From the NCBI GenBank assembly GCA_029288195.1, contig JARFPR010000312.1, positions 1 to 10,766 on the forward strand: DNA of 10,766 bases, in the 5' to 3' direction. A program made the translations under genes and the position numbers. The first letter of the stretch is position 1. Each line of letters starts with the position of its first letter. The notes below the pieces were generated by a model. That model did no database searches. It had not been told where the DNA came from and saw only the letters and a list, made by a program, of their open reading frames with translations. Of this stretch, positions 1 through 7,646 are shown piece by piece. This DNA is from Gammaproteobacteria bacterium. GTDB taxonomy: Bacteria; Pseudomonadota; Gammaproteobacteria; GCA-001735895.

Positions 1-771
1 GGCAGTGTGCTTGCGGACGAGGCCGGAGCACCCCTGCTGGACGCGGCAGGTAACGTGGTGCTTTCTTCAAATCTCGATCTCGGCAATATTCCCTATGCCA
101 ACCTGTTTGCCGTGGGCAGTTCGTCGAGCACCTTTGCCTCGTTGATCACGCTGCTCAGTACCCAGGGTAACGTGCACGTACTGTCGAGCCCACGGGTTTC
201 CACCGTCAACAACCAGAAAGCGGTAATCAAAGTGGGCACGGACGAATTTTTCGTCACCGAAGTATCGTCCGATAGTACCAGCACCGCCAGCGGTACGACC
301 ACGACGCCGGAACTGACATTGACCCCGTTTTTTTCCGGTATTGCACTGGATGTAACGCCGCAGATCAGTAAAGAGGGTGATGTCATACTGCATATACACC
401 CCAGCATCAGTGAAGTCGATGATCAAACCAAGGTGATCACCCTGGGTGGCGAAAGCTTTGAATTGCCATTGGCACTAAGTACGGTGCGAGAGTCCGACTC
501 GGTTGTAAAAGCACAAAACGGCCAGGTCGTCGTGATTGGTGGATTAATGAAGAATATCTCCAGCGATGAAGTTAGTGGCGTGCCAGGCGTTAGCGATGTT
601 CCACTAGTAGGCGAAGCCTTCAAGCAGAAAAGGAAAGTTAACCGGCGCAGTGAACTGGTTATCCTGTTGCGACCCATCGTCGTCGACAAGAATCGCGTCT
701 GGTCTAATTATATTCAGCAGAGTGTTGATCGAGTCAAACAGTTAAACGCTTCTTCCGTGGAGGGTGAATAA
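1..771 (+). CDS. mshL: MSHA biogenesis secretin MshL, C-terminal part (5' end outside window)
   Basis: Outer-membrane secretin subunit; the family forms the multimeric gated channel through which the pilus leaves the periplasm. The frame is open from base 1, so the start lies upstream and only the last 256 residues are seen. These hold most of the secretin domain: the strand motif NVHVLSSPRVSTVNNQKA (encoded near 169-222), a Ser/Thr-rich stretch, then IALDVTPQIS, the segment AQNGQVVVIGGLMKN, and the typical secretin signature VPGVSDVPLVGEAF followed by SELVILLRPIVV near the end. Stop is TAA at 769-771, and its last base is the A of the mshM ATG. Assignment to MshL rather than PilQ or GspD rests mainly on the mshM-N-E-G genes that follow. 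The protein ends shortly after the secretin domain, with no long S-domain tail. Confidence 0.93.
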   Translation, partial: GSVLADEAGAPLLDAAGNVVLSSNLDLGNIPYANLFAVGSSSSTFASLITLLSTQGNVHVLSSPRVSTVNNQKAVIKVGTDEFFVTEVSSDSTSTASGTTTTPELTLTPFFSGIALDVTPQISKEGDVILHIHPSISEVDDQTKVITLGGESFELPLALSTVRESDSVVKAQNGQVVVIGGLMKNISSDEVSGVPGVSDVPLVGEAFKQKRKVNRRSELVILLRPIVVDKNRVWSNYIQQSVDRVKQLNASSVEGE

Positions 772-1574
772 TGTACGAACGATACTACGGACTTTCGGAA
801 AAACCGTTTAGTCTGACCCCGGATACCGGGTTTTTTTACCAATCTTTTACGCATAAGGAAGCGCTCAACGTATTACGCGTGGCCATTGGTTCTGGTGAAG
901 GTTTCATCAAGGTGACCGGTGAAGTGGGCACTGGCAAGACCTTGTTGTGCCGAAAACTGCTGCAGGCACTGGAGTTGAATTTTGATACGGTATACATCCC
1001 CAATCCATACATGGGATGCAATGCTCTGTTCCATGCAATTTTAGTCGAAATGGGCATAGCGGACAGGCTGAACAAGGCAAATTATCTCACCTGTATAAAC
1101 GAGTATTTAATCGAAAACGCGCGTCGAAATCGCGGTACGGTCATCATTCTTGACGAGGCGCAGTCAATACCAGAGGAGAGTCTCGAAGCGATTCGTCTAC
1201 TCAGTAACCTGGAAACCGGTAAGCGAAAATTGGTACAGATAGTCCTGTTTGGACAGCCCGAACTTGATGCCATACTAGCAAAAAGTAACGCCAGGCAACT
1301 AAAACAAAGAATCGGGCATGCCTATCAATTGAAGCCGTTAAACCAGGTCTCGATTCGATCGTATCTGCAACATCGTGTCAGTTTAGCAGGCTACCGCGGG
1401 CCCGAGTTATTCGATGACGGCGCGCTGCGCCGGCTCTATAAGCTTAGCCAGGGTATACCCAGAATTATCAATGTGCTATGCAACAAGGCGCTGATGCTGT
1501 CCTACGCCAGCGGCGAGTTCTATGTCAGGGGTAAGCACATCGAGGCGGCAGCCGCTGACAGCCAGATGCAATGA
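771..1574 (+). CDS. mshM: MSHA biogenesis AAA+ ATPase MshM (ExeA/GspA-like)
   Basis: Predicted cytoplasmic P-loop ATPase of the ExeA/GspA family, 267 residues. ExeA relatives help place secretins with peptidoglycan-binding partners; MshM is taken to do a similar job for MshL, but its exact role is less well known. Visible motifs: the family N-terminus (YYGLSEKPFSLTPD, residues 5-18), Walker A GEVGTGKT (50-57), Walker B VIILDEAQ (124-131), and a sensor-1-like LVQIVLFGQPEL. The C-terminal part (RRLYKLSQGIPRIINVLCNK) is the typical AAA lid of this family. No peptidoglycan-binding domain is fused at the C-terminus, unlike ExeA. The start at 771 is supported by GGAGGG at 759-764, six bases upstream, and by the one-base TAATG overlap with mshL. 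The 3' end overlaps mshN by four bases (ATGA). Confidence 0.93.
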   Translation: MYERYYGLSEKPFSLTPDTGFFYQSFTHKEALNVLRVAIGSGEGFIKVTGEVGTGKTLLCRKLLQALELNFDTVYIPNPYMGCNALFHAILVEMGIADRLNKANYLTCINEYLIENARRNRGTVIILDEAQSIPEESLEAIRLLSNLETGKRKLVQIVLFGQPELDAILAKSNARQLKQRIGHAYQLKPLNQVSIRSYLQHRVSLAGYRGPELFDDGALRRLYKLSQGIPRIINVLCNKALMLSYASGEFYVRGKHIEAAAADSQMQ

Positions 1575-2950
1575 GTGTTATCAATAACGTTCTCAAGGAT
1601 CTCGAAAGCAGGGAAAGTCAATTCACCCCGATCGAAATTGATACGATCGGGGTCAAATCTACTCCTGCACGTGACCTGAAACCACTGCTACTGGTTGCAT
1701 TATTGTTATTATTATTGATGGCGGGTGCGTGGATTTATCTGCAAGACCAGCTCAATAGGAGTGCAAGCTCCGCGGCGCCATCGATAGCAAGCACTGCGCC
1801 CGCAGTAGCTGCAATTGCGGTGGCCGAAGCGGAAGTCAATCAAGGCATCGTGACGGACCGAATGATCGGCAATCAGATTATCGGTCTGCAGATTCGTGAA
1901 TCCGAAGATGATATGCGCATGGAGTTTGCGTTGCGAGACAAGGTTGTCGCGTTTCTGAATGAACGTGGTGAAAATAGCTTTGGTTACCATTTGCGCGATA
2001 TCGAAAGCCAGATATTTGCGCCGGTGATCAGTGACAACCGCTGGATCAGGGAGCTTGCTATCACTTCCTCGAATAACGGGGTGGATGTCAATTTTCAGAC
2101 GGCAGAGGATATCCTGGTCGAAACCCGACAGAGCCTGGTTAATGAGGAACCGGTCTGGGTGATCAATTTACGCAAACAGGCTACGCCGGCAGTTGCGGAC
2201 ACCGTGGTCGGGGATATTGCCACCGACGAGCCAACTGCGAAAGGGGCACAGCAGGCCGCGGAAACGATGGAATTTGCATCGACCGATACTGCGGCAGACG
2301 AAGTCGAGCCGGAATCACAACAGGCTTTCGAATCCGGGACGCCAGACGAGACTGTTAAGCTCGATATAAAATCTACCAATCCAAATGCGAAAACGATCAA
2401 TCAGCTCGAGTACGCGGTCCAATTGATCAATTCTCGTCGATATGCAGAGGCACTGGCGACGCTGCAAAGTTTGCTGGGTGGTAACGAAGACTACGAAGCA
2501 CGCAAGCATTTGCTCGCGCTTTACAGTGGCCAGAATAAGAGCGATCGATTTCGCCACCTGGTGCGCGATTCGATGACAAAGTATCCCGACGATTTGCTGT
2601 TCAAGACCGAGTATGCGCGATCGTTATTTCAAGCGGCAGCCTATCGCGCCGTTATCGAGTTGTTTGCAAATGAGAATTCCATGGATGCGAATCAACAGGC
2701 ATTGGTGGCGGCCAGTTACCAGCGACTCGACGAACATGAAAGCGCAGTCAGGCATTATCAACTCGCACTCGAACAGGATGCCGTCAATGCTAAAAACTGG
2801 ATCGGGCTCGGAATTTCCCAGGAGCAGACCGCTGCGCTTGAAGGCGCGCTCTTCTCTTACCAGCAGGCCGCTAAGCTGGGTAACTTGAACAATCGCCTGC
2901 AGGCATTTGTCGACAACAAAACTCGGACGCTGGGGCAGGTGTTGAATTAA
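1571..2950 (+). CDS. mshN: MSHA biogenesis protein MshN: membrane-anchored TPR protein with an AMIN-like domain
   Basis: 459 residues. The N-terminus MSVINNVLKDLESRE is the hallmark MshN start. One membrane segment follows (about residues 38-57, Leu-rich), giving a type II inner-membrane protein with a periplasmic body. Then come an Ala/Ser/Pro linker (64-90), a beta-rich stretch (about 100-203) whose pattern (IIGLQIRESEDDMRMEFAL...) resembles AMIN domains, an acidic low-complexity linker (about 204-262), and helical tetratricopeptide-like repeats from about 275 to the end, including pairs such as RRYAEALATLQSLL and DEHESAVRHYQLALEQD. TPRs suggest protein-protein contacts, for example with pilins or the secretin; this is inference. 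No clear ribosome site precedes the ATG, so expression probably depends on coupling through the ATGA overlap with mshM. Its TAA overlaps the mshE ATG by one base. It is longer than I expect for Vibrio MshN, mostly because of the middle region. Confidence 0.9.
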   Translation: MSVINNVLKDLESRESQFTPIEIDTIGVKSTPARDLKPLLLVALLLLLLMAGAWIYLQDQLNRSASSAAPSIASTAPAVAAIAVAEAEVNQGIVTDRMIGNQIIGLQIRESEDDMRMEFALRDKVVAFLNERGENSFGYHLRDIESQIFAPVISDNRWIRELAITSSNNGVDVNFQTAEDILVETRQSLVNEEPVWVINLRKQATPAVADTVVGDIATDEPTAKGAQQAAETMEFASTDTAADEVEPESQQAFESGTPDETVKLDIKSTNPNAKTINQLEYAVQLINSRRYAEALATLQSLLGGNEDYEARKHLLALYSGQNKSDRFRHLVRDSMTKYPDDLLFKTEYARSLFQAAAYRAVIELFANENSMDANQQALVAASYQRLDEHESAVRHYQLALEQDAVNAKNWIGLGISQEQTAALEGALFSYQQAAKLGNLNNRLQAFVDNKTRTLGQVLN

Positions 2951-4689
2951 TGGCCTTCACCAAGAAAATAAGACTGGGTGATTTACTGGTTGAAAAAGGC
3001 CTGATCACCGAAGACCAGTTACAGCACGCGCTCGGAGAACAGAAAAAGCTAGGTCGTAAACTCGGCGGGACCCTGGTTGAACTCGGCATGATCGATGAGA
3101 GCAGCTTGCTCAACCTGCTCGCCAGCCAGTTGAATATCCCGTTAATCGATATCAATAACTACAATTACAGCGATGATGTCGCCAAGCTGTTGCCGGAGTC
3201 GATTGCAAGACGATACCGAGCGCTCGTAGTCGAAGCTCGTGATCGCGATTATCTTGTGGCTATGGCCGATCCCACCGATATTTACGCGCTGGACGAAATC
3301 CAGGCCAAGTTAGATAAACCAGTGAGCCAGGCAATCGTGCGCGAATCGGCACTATTAGAAAATTTTGACCTGGTTTATCGGCGCACCGAAGAAATCAGCG
3401 CTCTTGCGTCGGAGCTCGGGCAGGATCTTACCGAATCGGCTACCGACCTGAATGAAATGTTGCAGGCAGAAATGGTCGACTCGCCGGTGGCCAAGTTGCT
3501 GCAATCGATTTTCGAAGATGCGGTGCAGGTTGGAGCTTCGGATATCCATATCGAACCCGACCAGCATGTTATTCGAGTCCGCCAGCGAATTGATGGTGTG
3601 CTCTACGAGCAGGTCATGCAGGAAACCCAGATCGCGCCGGCGGTCGTAGTGCGATTGAAATTGATGTCGGGGCTCAATATCTCCGAGAAACGATTACCGC
3701 AGGATGGCCGGTTTCACGTGCTGGTGAATAACCGGGATATCGATGTTCGATTATCGACCATGCCGGTGCAGTACGGTGAGTCGGTGGTTATGCGCCTGCT
3801 TGATCAGACTAGCGGTGCACTGGATCTTGAGCACTTGGGTATGCCACCGGAAATGCTGCATCGGTTTCGCAAGAATTTCCACTTGCCCAACGGAATGGTT
3901 CTGGTCACAGGACCTACCGGAAGCGGCAAGACCACCACACTCTATGCCGCGCTTTCGGAATTAAATGTAAAAGAGTCCAAGATTGTCACGGTTGAGGATC
4001 CAGTCGAGTATCGTCTCGATCGAATCAGCCAGGTGCAGGTTAATTCTCGCATAGGCCTTACTTTTGCCAGCGTGTTACGTTCGGCCTTGCGCCAGGATCC
4101 GGACATCATCATGGTGGGTGAGATGCGCGATACCGAGACTGTCGAAATTGGCGTCAGCGCTGCAATGACGGGCCACCTGGTGCTGTCGACGCTGCATACG
4201 AATGACACCATATCGACGGCAACTCGCCTCATGGATATGGGTGTTGAGGGATATTTACTTGCCTCCACGTTGCGTACCATCATTGCCCAGCGCCTGGTGC
4301 GTAAGATTTGCGAAAGCTGCAGTGAAGACTATAACCCGAGCGAGTTTGAAGCTGGCTGGCTGCGCGACGATCTGTTGATTGATGCCAACCAGTATCGATA
4401 TAAGAAAGGTCGTGGTTGCAAGCAATGTGGAGAAACCGGTTATCAGGGGCGTATGGGCGTCTACGAACTGCTCGACATGAATACTGAACTGGCCGAGAAA
4501 CTACGCCATGATGATTCGCAGGGTTTTGTCGAAGCTGCCGAGCGCGCGCCGGGTTACCAACCACTGGTTATGGTCGCGCATACTCATGCCGCTAGTGGCT
4601 TGACGACGATCGAGGAAATGCTGCGCCTGGCCGGTGAAGTGCCGGACGATGTACTCGATCATCCTCCGCCGCAGGATAGGGACGATTGA
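2950..4689 (+). CDS. mshE: MSHA pilus extension ATPase MshE with c-di-GMP-binding MshEN domain
   Basis: GspE/PilB-type hexameric ATPase, 579 residues, near the usual family length; it powers pilus polymerisation at the cytoplasmic face of MshG. The N-terminal MshEN domain carries two tandem 24-residue c-di-GMP motifs: R8 to Q31 (RLGDLLVEKGLI...) and K37 to Q60 (KLGGTLVELGMI...), separated by exactly five residues. The catalytic part has Walker A GPTGSGKT (321-328), an Asp-box region around TVEDPVEYR, Walker B DIIMVGEMRD (385-394) and the His box TGHLVLSTLHTND. A zinc-binding tetracysteine is intact: C454/C457 and C490/C493. The C-terminus ends in a proline- and acid-rich tail (HPPPQDRDD). The ATG at 2950 overlaps the mshN TAA and is preceded by a purine-rich GGGGCAGG at 2932-2939. 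The downstream junction with mshG is TGATG. Confidence 0.96.
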   Translation: MAFTKKIRLGDLLVEKGLITEDQLQHALGEQKKLGRKLGGTLVELGMIDESSLLNLLASQLNIPLIDINNYNYSDDVAKLLPESIARRYRALVVEARDRDYLVAMADPTDIYALDEIQAKLDKPVSQAIVRESALLENFDLVYRRTEEISALASELGQDLTESATDLNEMLQAEMVDSPVAKLLQSIFEDAVQVGASDIHIEPDQHVIRVRQRIDGVLYEQVMQETQIAPAVVVRLKLMSGLNISEKRLPQDGRFHVLVNNRDIDVRLSTMPVQYGESVVMRLLDQTSGALDLEHLGMPPEMLHRFRKNFHLPNGMVLVTGPTGSGKTTTLYAALSELNVKESKIVTVEDPVEYRLDRISQVQVNSRIGLTFASVLRSALRQDPDIIMVGEMRDTETVEIGVSAAMTGHLVLSTLHTNDTISTATRLMDMGVEGYLLASTLRTIIAQRLVRKICESCSEDYNPSEFEAGWLRDDLLIDANQYRYKKGRGCKQCGETGYQGRMGVYELLDMNTELAEKLRHDDSQGFVEAAERAPGYQPLVMVAHTHAASGLTTIEEMLRLAGEVPDDVLDHPPPQDRDD

Positions 4690-5912
4690 TGCCTTTCTAC
4701 GAATTCAAAGGCAGAAGTAGCAACGGGCAACCGGTCGATGGTGATATCGAAGGTTCGAGCACAAGCGCCGTTGCCAGTCTGTTGATGGATCGAGGGGTCA
4801 TCCCGATATCGATTGTCGAAAAGAAGCAGCAGGTCGACGTCATCGAGATTATCAAGGATCGTTTCGATCTGCATAATATCAGCATCGAGGAACTACTGAT
4901 GTTTACCCGGCAGATGGGGGCGCTAACTAAGGCCGGCATTCCGATTACGCGAGCAATCACCGGGATCCTCGAATCGGTTGAAAATCCACTGCTGGTAAGA
5001 TCCTTGCGTGATATTCTCGATCAGCTCGAATCGGGGCGCAGCCTGTCGATTTCCTGCGCGCGCCATCCCAAGGTATTTTCCAACCTTTACATCAGTATGA
5101 TCCAGGTTGGCGAAAATACCGGACGCCTGGAAGAGTCATTTACGTTGATGGCCGACTATATCGATCGTAATCGACGCATCACGCACAACATCAAGACCGC
5201 GTTACGATATCCAACTACGGTTGTCATCGCAATTGTAATCGCGATGGCGATTGTCAACTTGTTCGTGATTCCAAAGTTTGCAAGTTTTTTCGAGGCCAAT
5301 AAGCTCGAATTGCCCTGGCAAACCCTGTTGTTGTTGAATACCTCCAACTTTTTTGTCGAGTACTGGATGTATATCGGCGCCGCTTTAATTGCTGTGTTTT
5401 TAGGATTCAAACATTACATCAATACCACTGATGGGCGCTACCAATGGCATAGATTTATCGTCAAAGCACCGCTTGTTGGTGAAATACTGCACCGCTCATT
5501 TATGGCGCGTTTCGCACGCTCGTTTGCAATGGCATACAGCGCAGGGGTTCCTATTGTCCAGGCGATGGGCGTCATTTCACGCTCGATCGGAAATGACTAT
5601 ATTTCAGATCACGTCAACGGAATGCGCGAAGGCATTGAGCGTGGCGAGGCGTTAACGCGAACTGCCAGTCAGACCCGCATGTTCACGCCGGTGGTCATGC
5701 AAATGTTTGCGGTTGGTGAAGAGGCCGGCAATCTCGATGAAATGATGGCCTTTATTGCTGACTTCTACGAAGAAGAGGTCGACTACGACGTCAAGACTCT
5801 GTCCGACAAGATCGAGCCATTGATATATGTCGCAATTGGTGGACTGGTACTGGTGCTTGCGCTGGGTATTTTCGTGCCGATGTGGGATGTGGCGCAGCTT
5901 GCAGGGCGATGA
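4689..5912 (+). CDS. mshG: MSHA biogenesis inner-membrane platform protein MshG (GspF/PilC family)
   Basis: Polytopic inner-membrane protein, 407 residues, typical for the GspF/PilC family; it links the MshE motor to the growing pilus. Two copies of the T2SSF domain are visible: the first at about residues 70-190 (FTRQMGALTKAGIPITRAI) and the second at about 273-395 (FARSFAMAYSAGVPIVQAM). Membrane segments are predicted at about 176-196, 225-243 and 380-400. I chose ATG 4689 over the in-frame TTG at 4686 because AGGGA at 4678-4682 then lies six bases upstream and the ATG makes the one-base TGATG overlap seen at other junctions here; MPFYEFKG is also the usual family start. The 3' end overlaps mshF by four bases. 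Confidence 0.95.
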   Translation: MPFYEFKGRSSNGQPVDGDIEGSSTSAVASLLMDRGVIPISIVEKKQQVDVIEIIKDRFDLHNISIEELLMFTRQMGALTKAGIPITRAITGILESVENPLLVRSLRDILDQLESGRSLSISCARHPKVFSNLYISMIQVGENTGRLEESFTLMADYIDRNRRITHNIKTALRYPTTVVIAIVIAMAIVNLFVIPKFASFFEANKLELPWQTLLLLNTSNFFVEYWMYIGAALIAVFLGFKHYINTTDGRYQWHRFIVKAPLVGEILHRSFMARFARSFAMAYSAGVPIVQAMGVISRSIGNDYISDHVNGMREGIERGEALTRTASQTRMFTPVVMQMFAVGEEAGNLDEMMAFIADFYEEEVDYDVKTLSDKIEPLIYVAIGGLVLVLALGIFVPMWDVAQLAGR

Positions 5913-6406
5913 ATACGCTCGGTTCCCATCCGGGGGCAATACTATTTCGGCTCGGCGTTATGATCATCCTGATCGCAATCATGATGGTGATATTCTTTTC
6001 CTATGTCGATGATACTGAAAGAGAGTTGGAACGCACGTCGGTGCTGCAAACCAGGAAAGTTATCGACAGCGCGCTTATGGTTGTTTTTGCAACCTACGCG
6101 ACCAGGAATCGTCTGCATGAACTGAACGATCTTGATGGTGGCAATCCTTTCGTTTTTCTCAAGGAGTACCAAATGTTACCGCCCACTTATGTTGGTGAAA
6201 GTGACCGTGATTTGAGCGCAGACGAGGTATCGGGATGGTACTATCTGAGGCATCGCAGACAGGTTGCCTACCATTCCAAGTTCAATGATCTCGATCGATA
6301 CTTCACAATTGTGCTGAATTACCAGGATAACGACAAGTCAGGCTCGTTCGAGCCCGCTAACGACAAGTATGAAAGCCTTCAATTCGTCGAAGTTGCGCAA
6401 CAGTGA
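5909..6406 (+). CDS. mshF: MshF-like membrane-anchored pilus biogenesis protein
   Basis: 165-residue protein with one N-terminal membrane helix (about residues 12-33) after a short, weakly charged head containing one Arg, then a periplasmic domain with two recognisable stretches: a helix around ERELERTSVLQTRKVIDSAL and a later WYYLRHRRQVAYHSKF ... FTIVLNYQD region. The WYYL...VAYH pattern and the place directly after mshG match MshF, a poorly characterised msh operon protein. There is no prepilin cleavage motif, so it is not a pilin. An in-frame GTG upstream at 5882 lies deep inside mshG; I chose ATG 5909 because it makes the ATGA overlap and leaves a clean membrane-helix start. A terminator at 6526-6558 follows, so this is probably the last gene of the first transcription unit. 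Family call is moderately sure, mechanism unknown. Confidence 0.75.
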   Translation: MNTLGSHPGAILFRLGVMIILIAIMMVIFFSYVDDTERELERTSVLQTRKVIDSALMVVFATYATRNRLHELNDLDGGNPFVFLKEYQMLPPTYVGESDRDLSADEVSGWYYLRHRRQVAYHSKFNDLDRYFTIVLNYQDNDKSGSFEPANDKYESLQFVEVAQQ

Positions 6407-6507
6407 GTCGGCATCTATTCAGTGCGCTGCAAAAGTTCGGCGAACAGACAACAACAGTACCTGAGGGCGGCTAATTTGCAGGTAATCGAGCAGAATAAAT
6501 TCAACTA

Positions 6508-6523
6508 GCCGGCATCAGCTGGC
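6508..6523. other. Small G+C-rich hairpin beside the terminator
   Basis: GCCGGC and GCTGGC can pair as a 6-bp stem (one G:U in RNA of the plus strand) around the 4-base loop ATCA. It lies two bases left of the terminator stem. No U tract follows it in either direction, so it is not a terminator alone; it may stabilise the 3' end of the mshF transcript. The rest of 6407-6507 holds no ORF or other signal I can support. Confidence 0.3.
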
Positions 6524-6525
6524 AT

Positions 6526-6558
6526 AAAAAAACCCGCTGTAAAAAAGCGGGTTTTTTT
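6526..6558. terminator. Bidirectional intrinsic terminator between mshF and the pilin gene
   Basis: A perfect 13-bp inverted repeat: AAAAAAACCCGCT at 6526-6538 pairs with AGCGGGTTTTTTT at 6546-6558 around a 7-base loop. Read on the plus strand the stem ends in seven T; read on the minus strand it again ends in seven T, because the left arm begins with seven A. It therefore fits as an intrinsic terminator for both mshF (plus) and the convergent mshA-like gene (minus), whose stop codon lies 19 bases away. It isolates the two transcription units from each other. Confidence 0.92.
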
Positions 6559-6576
6559 GCTTACCAGCTGAATACT

Positions 6577-6996
6577 TTACTGGGCACAGATCAGCGTGGC
6601 GACGGCTGTGACTCCCAGGCCGCTATCTGCGGTGATATCACAGGTGAAGGTGTCGCCGTTGTTGGCAGCGGCTGCGCAGGCGTTCGCCGGCTGCGGATTA
6701 CCAGAAGTCATACCGGCAGGGAATACGCCCGACTGGAATAGTACGTCAATATCGGTTTCCAGACAGCTATCTTCCGTAGTACCGATTGTGACACCGGTTG
6801 CAGAAGGCAGGAGAAACGCCGCATAGTTAATTGCAGCAGCCGATGACAGCTCTGCGGCTACACCTGAATTAGCAGCGGTCTGTGCGTCGGTTGACAGGTC
6901 CTCGAATTTACCCAGGGCAGTTACACCGAGAATTCCGAGCAGAACGATGACGACTACCAGTTCTACCAGTGTGAAACCTTTTTGCGTCTTATACAT
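6577..6996 (-). CDS. mshA: MSHA-type major type IVa pilin (MshA-like), inverted relative to the cluster
   Basis: 139-residue prepilin. The leader MYKTQKG is cut after G7, leaving F8 as mature residue 1 and E12 as the conserved Glu5; a hydrophobic helix VVVIVLLGILGVTALG follows. The segment ELSSAAAINYAAF is typical of MshA/MshB-like pilins. Four cysteines (C78, C107, C119, C137) could form two disulfides; the last pair brackets the C-terminal region, as in a type IV pilin D-loop. The start is supported by AGGGAG (complement of 7005-7010), eight bases upstream. It is the best candidate for the main fibre subunit: it is the only pilin gene here with its own promoter region, a strong ribosome site and a strong terminator. 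It could instead be the MshB equivalent, since only one of the A/B pair is present. It occupies the usual mshB-mshA place but on the opposite strand. Confidence 0.85.
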   Translation of the reverse strand: MYKTQKGFTLVELVVVIVLLGILGVTALGKFEDLSTDAQTAANSGVAAELSSAAAINYAAFLLPSATGVTIGTTEDSCLETDIDVLFQSGVFPAGMTSGNPQPANACAAAANNGDTFTCDITADSGLGVTAVATLICAQ

Positions 6997-7166
6997 GTCT
7001 TATACTCCCTACCGTAGAGTAAAAATGTTGAATTATCATTTTAGTATAGATCAAGATAATCTAAGTTAAAGTAATATCGACAATCTGTTCTATAAGTAAA
7101 TGATTTATAGTACGTTTATTGGGTGAAGCTATTCGAATTTTGCTTTGAAATGGTGGCCTGAATCAC
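6997..7166. promoter_or_regulatory. A+T-rich divergent promoter region between mshA-like and mshC-like genes
   Basis: 170 bases without an ORF, clearly richer in A+T than the flanking genes. It must drive the pilin gene leftwards and probably the mshC-D-O-P block rightwards. For the plus strand I see -10-like boxes TATAAG (7091-7096) and TATAGT (7106-7111), but no convincing -35 at 16-18 bases from either, so an activator may be needed. I found no GG-N10-GC pattern of a sigma-54 promoter on either strand. Confidence 0.6.
7043..7070 (-). promoter_or_regulatory. Candidate sigma-70-type promoter for the mshA-like pilin
   Basis: On the minus strand TTTAAC (complement of 7065-7070) and TATACT (complement of 7043-7048) are separated by 16 bases. 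The -10 box matches the consensus at five of six positions, the -35 at only three. The predicted start would leave a leader of about 40 bases before the ATG at 6996. Alternative boxes in this A+T-rich stretch are possible. Confidence 0.35.
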
Positions 7167-7646
7167 ATGAGTGTAGTTAAAAATTATCATAATGCAGGAT
7201 TTTCCCTGGTCGAGTTGATAACCGTGATTTTGCTGCTCGGAATTCTAGCTGTCGTCGCGCTGGGACGCCTTACCGACCAGAACCTGATCGCCGCCAGAGG
7301 TTTTTTTGACGATACCGTGAGCGCGGTGCGTTTCGCGCAGAAACTCGCGATCAGCACCGGTTGCGATGTGCGTGTCATCACCACCGCGAACAGTTACCAA
7401 TTACGTCGATCTTCGACCTGTGTTGCCAATGATTTCACAACACCGGTGGCCAATCCGGCCAATCGGAGCAATGACTACGAGAACGTCAATATGCCCGCTG
7501 GCTTTTCACTTACCGCCGGCAGTATCACTTTTGATGCGCGCGGCAGGCGCGAAGGTACAACCTCTGATTTTACCCTTAGCGATGGTTCGACGAGCTACAG
7601 TTTTCGCGTGCACGCCAGCACCGGCCTGGTCGAGGATTTAACCTGA
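7167..7646 (+). CDS. mshC: MshC-like minor pilin with GspH/FimT-like body
   Basis: 159-residue prepilin. The leader ends at G11, F12 is mature residue 1 and E16 is Glu5; the hydrophobic helix is VILLLGILAVVAL. The mature N-terminal helix continues into FFDDTVSAVRFAQKLAISTGCDVRVITT, the pattern of GspH/FimT-type minor pilins and of MshC. Two cysteines (in STGCDV and SSTCVA) may form a disulfide. The C-terminal half contains the usual FDARGR motif of GspH-like proteins (ITFDARGRREGT). It is the first gene of the second plus-strand block. The ribosome site is weak (GGTGG at 7152-7156, ten bases before ATG). Minor pilins of this type are thought to prime assembly or form the pilus tip. The TGA overlaps the next ATG by one base. 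Confidence 0.82.
   Translation: MSVVKNYHNAGFSLVELITVILLLGILAVVALGRLTDQNLIAARGFFDDTVSAVRFAQKLAISTGCDVRVITTANSYQLRRSSTCVANDFTTPVANPANRSNDYENVNMPAGFSLTAGSITFDARGRREGTTSDFTLSDGSTSYSFRVHASTGLVEDLT

Noticed and set aside
67..426. Minus-strand open frame of 119 residues inside the secretin gene.
   Set aside because: The plus frame has clear secretin motifs throughout; the antisense product resembles nothing I know and has no ribosome site I can support.
6596..6826. Plus-strand open frame of 76 residues opposite the pilin gene.
   Set aside because: It lies wholly antisense to a clear prepilin with a ribosome site; it has no ribosome site or recognisable motif.
6498..7034. Inverted 8-bp repeat AATTCAAC (6498-6505) and GTTGAATT (7027-7034) flanking the inverted pilin gene, as possible ends of an invertible segment.
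   Set aside because: Eight bases is too short: a match of this size between two regions of about 100 bases is expected by chance fairly often, and no invertase gene or longer repeat is visible. The right copy would also cut off part of the promoter region.
7117..7166. Possible sigma-54 promoter before the mshC-like gene.
   Set aside because: No GG and GC pair with ten-base spacing fits; the closest G-rich stretches have wrong spacing.
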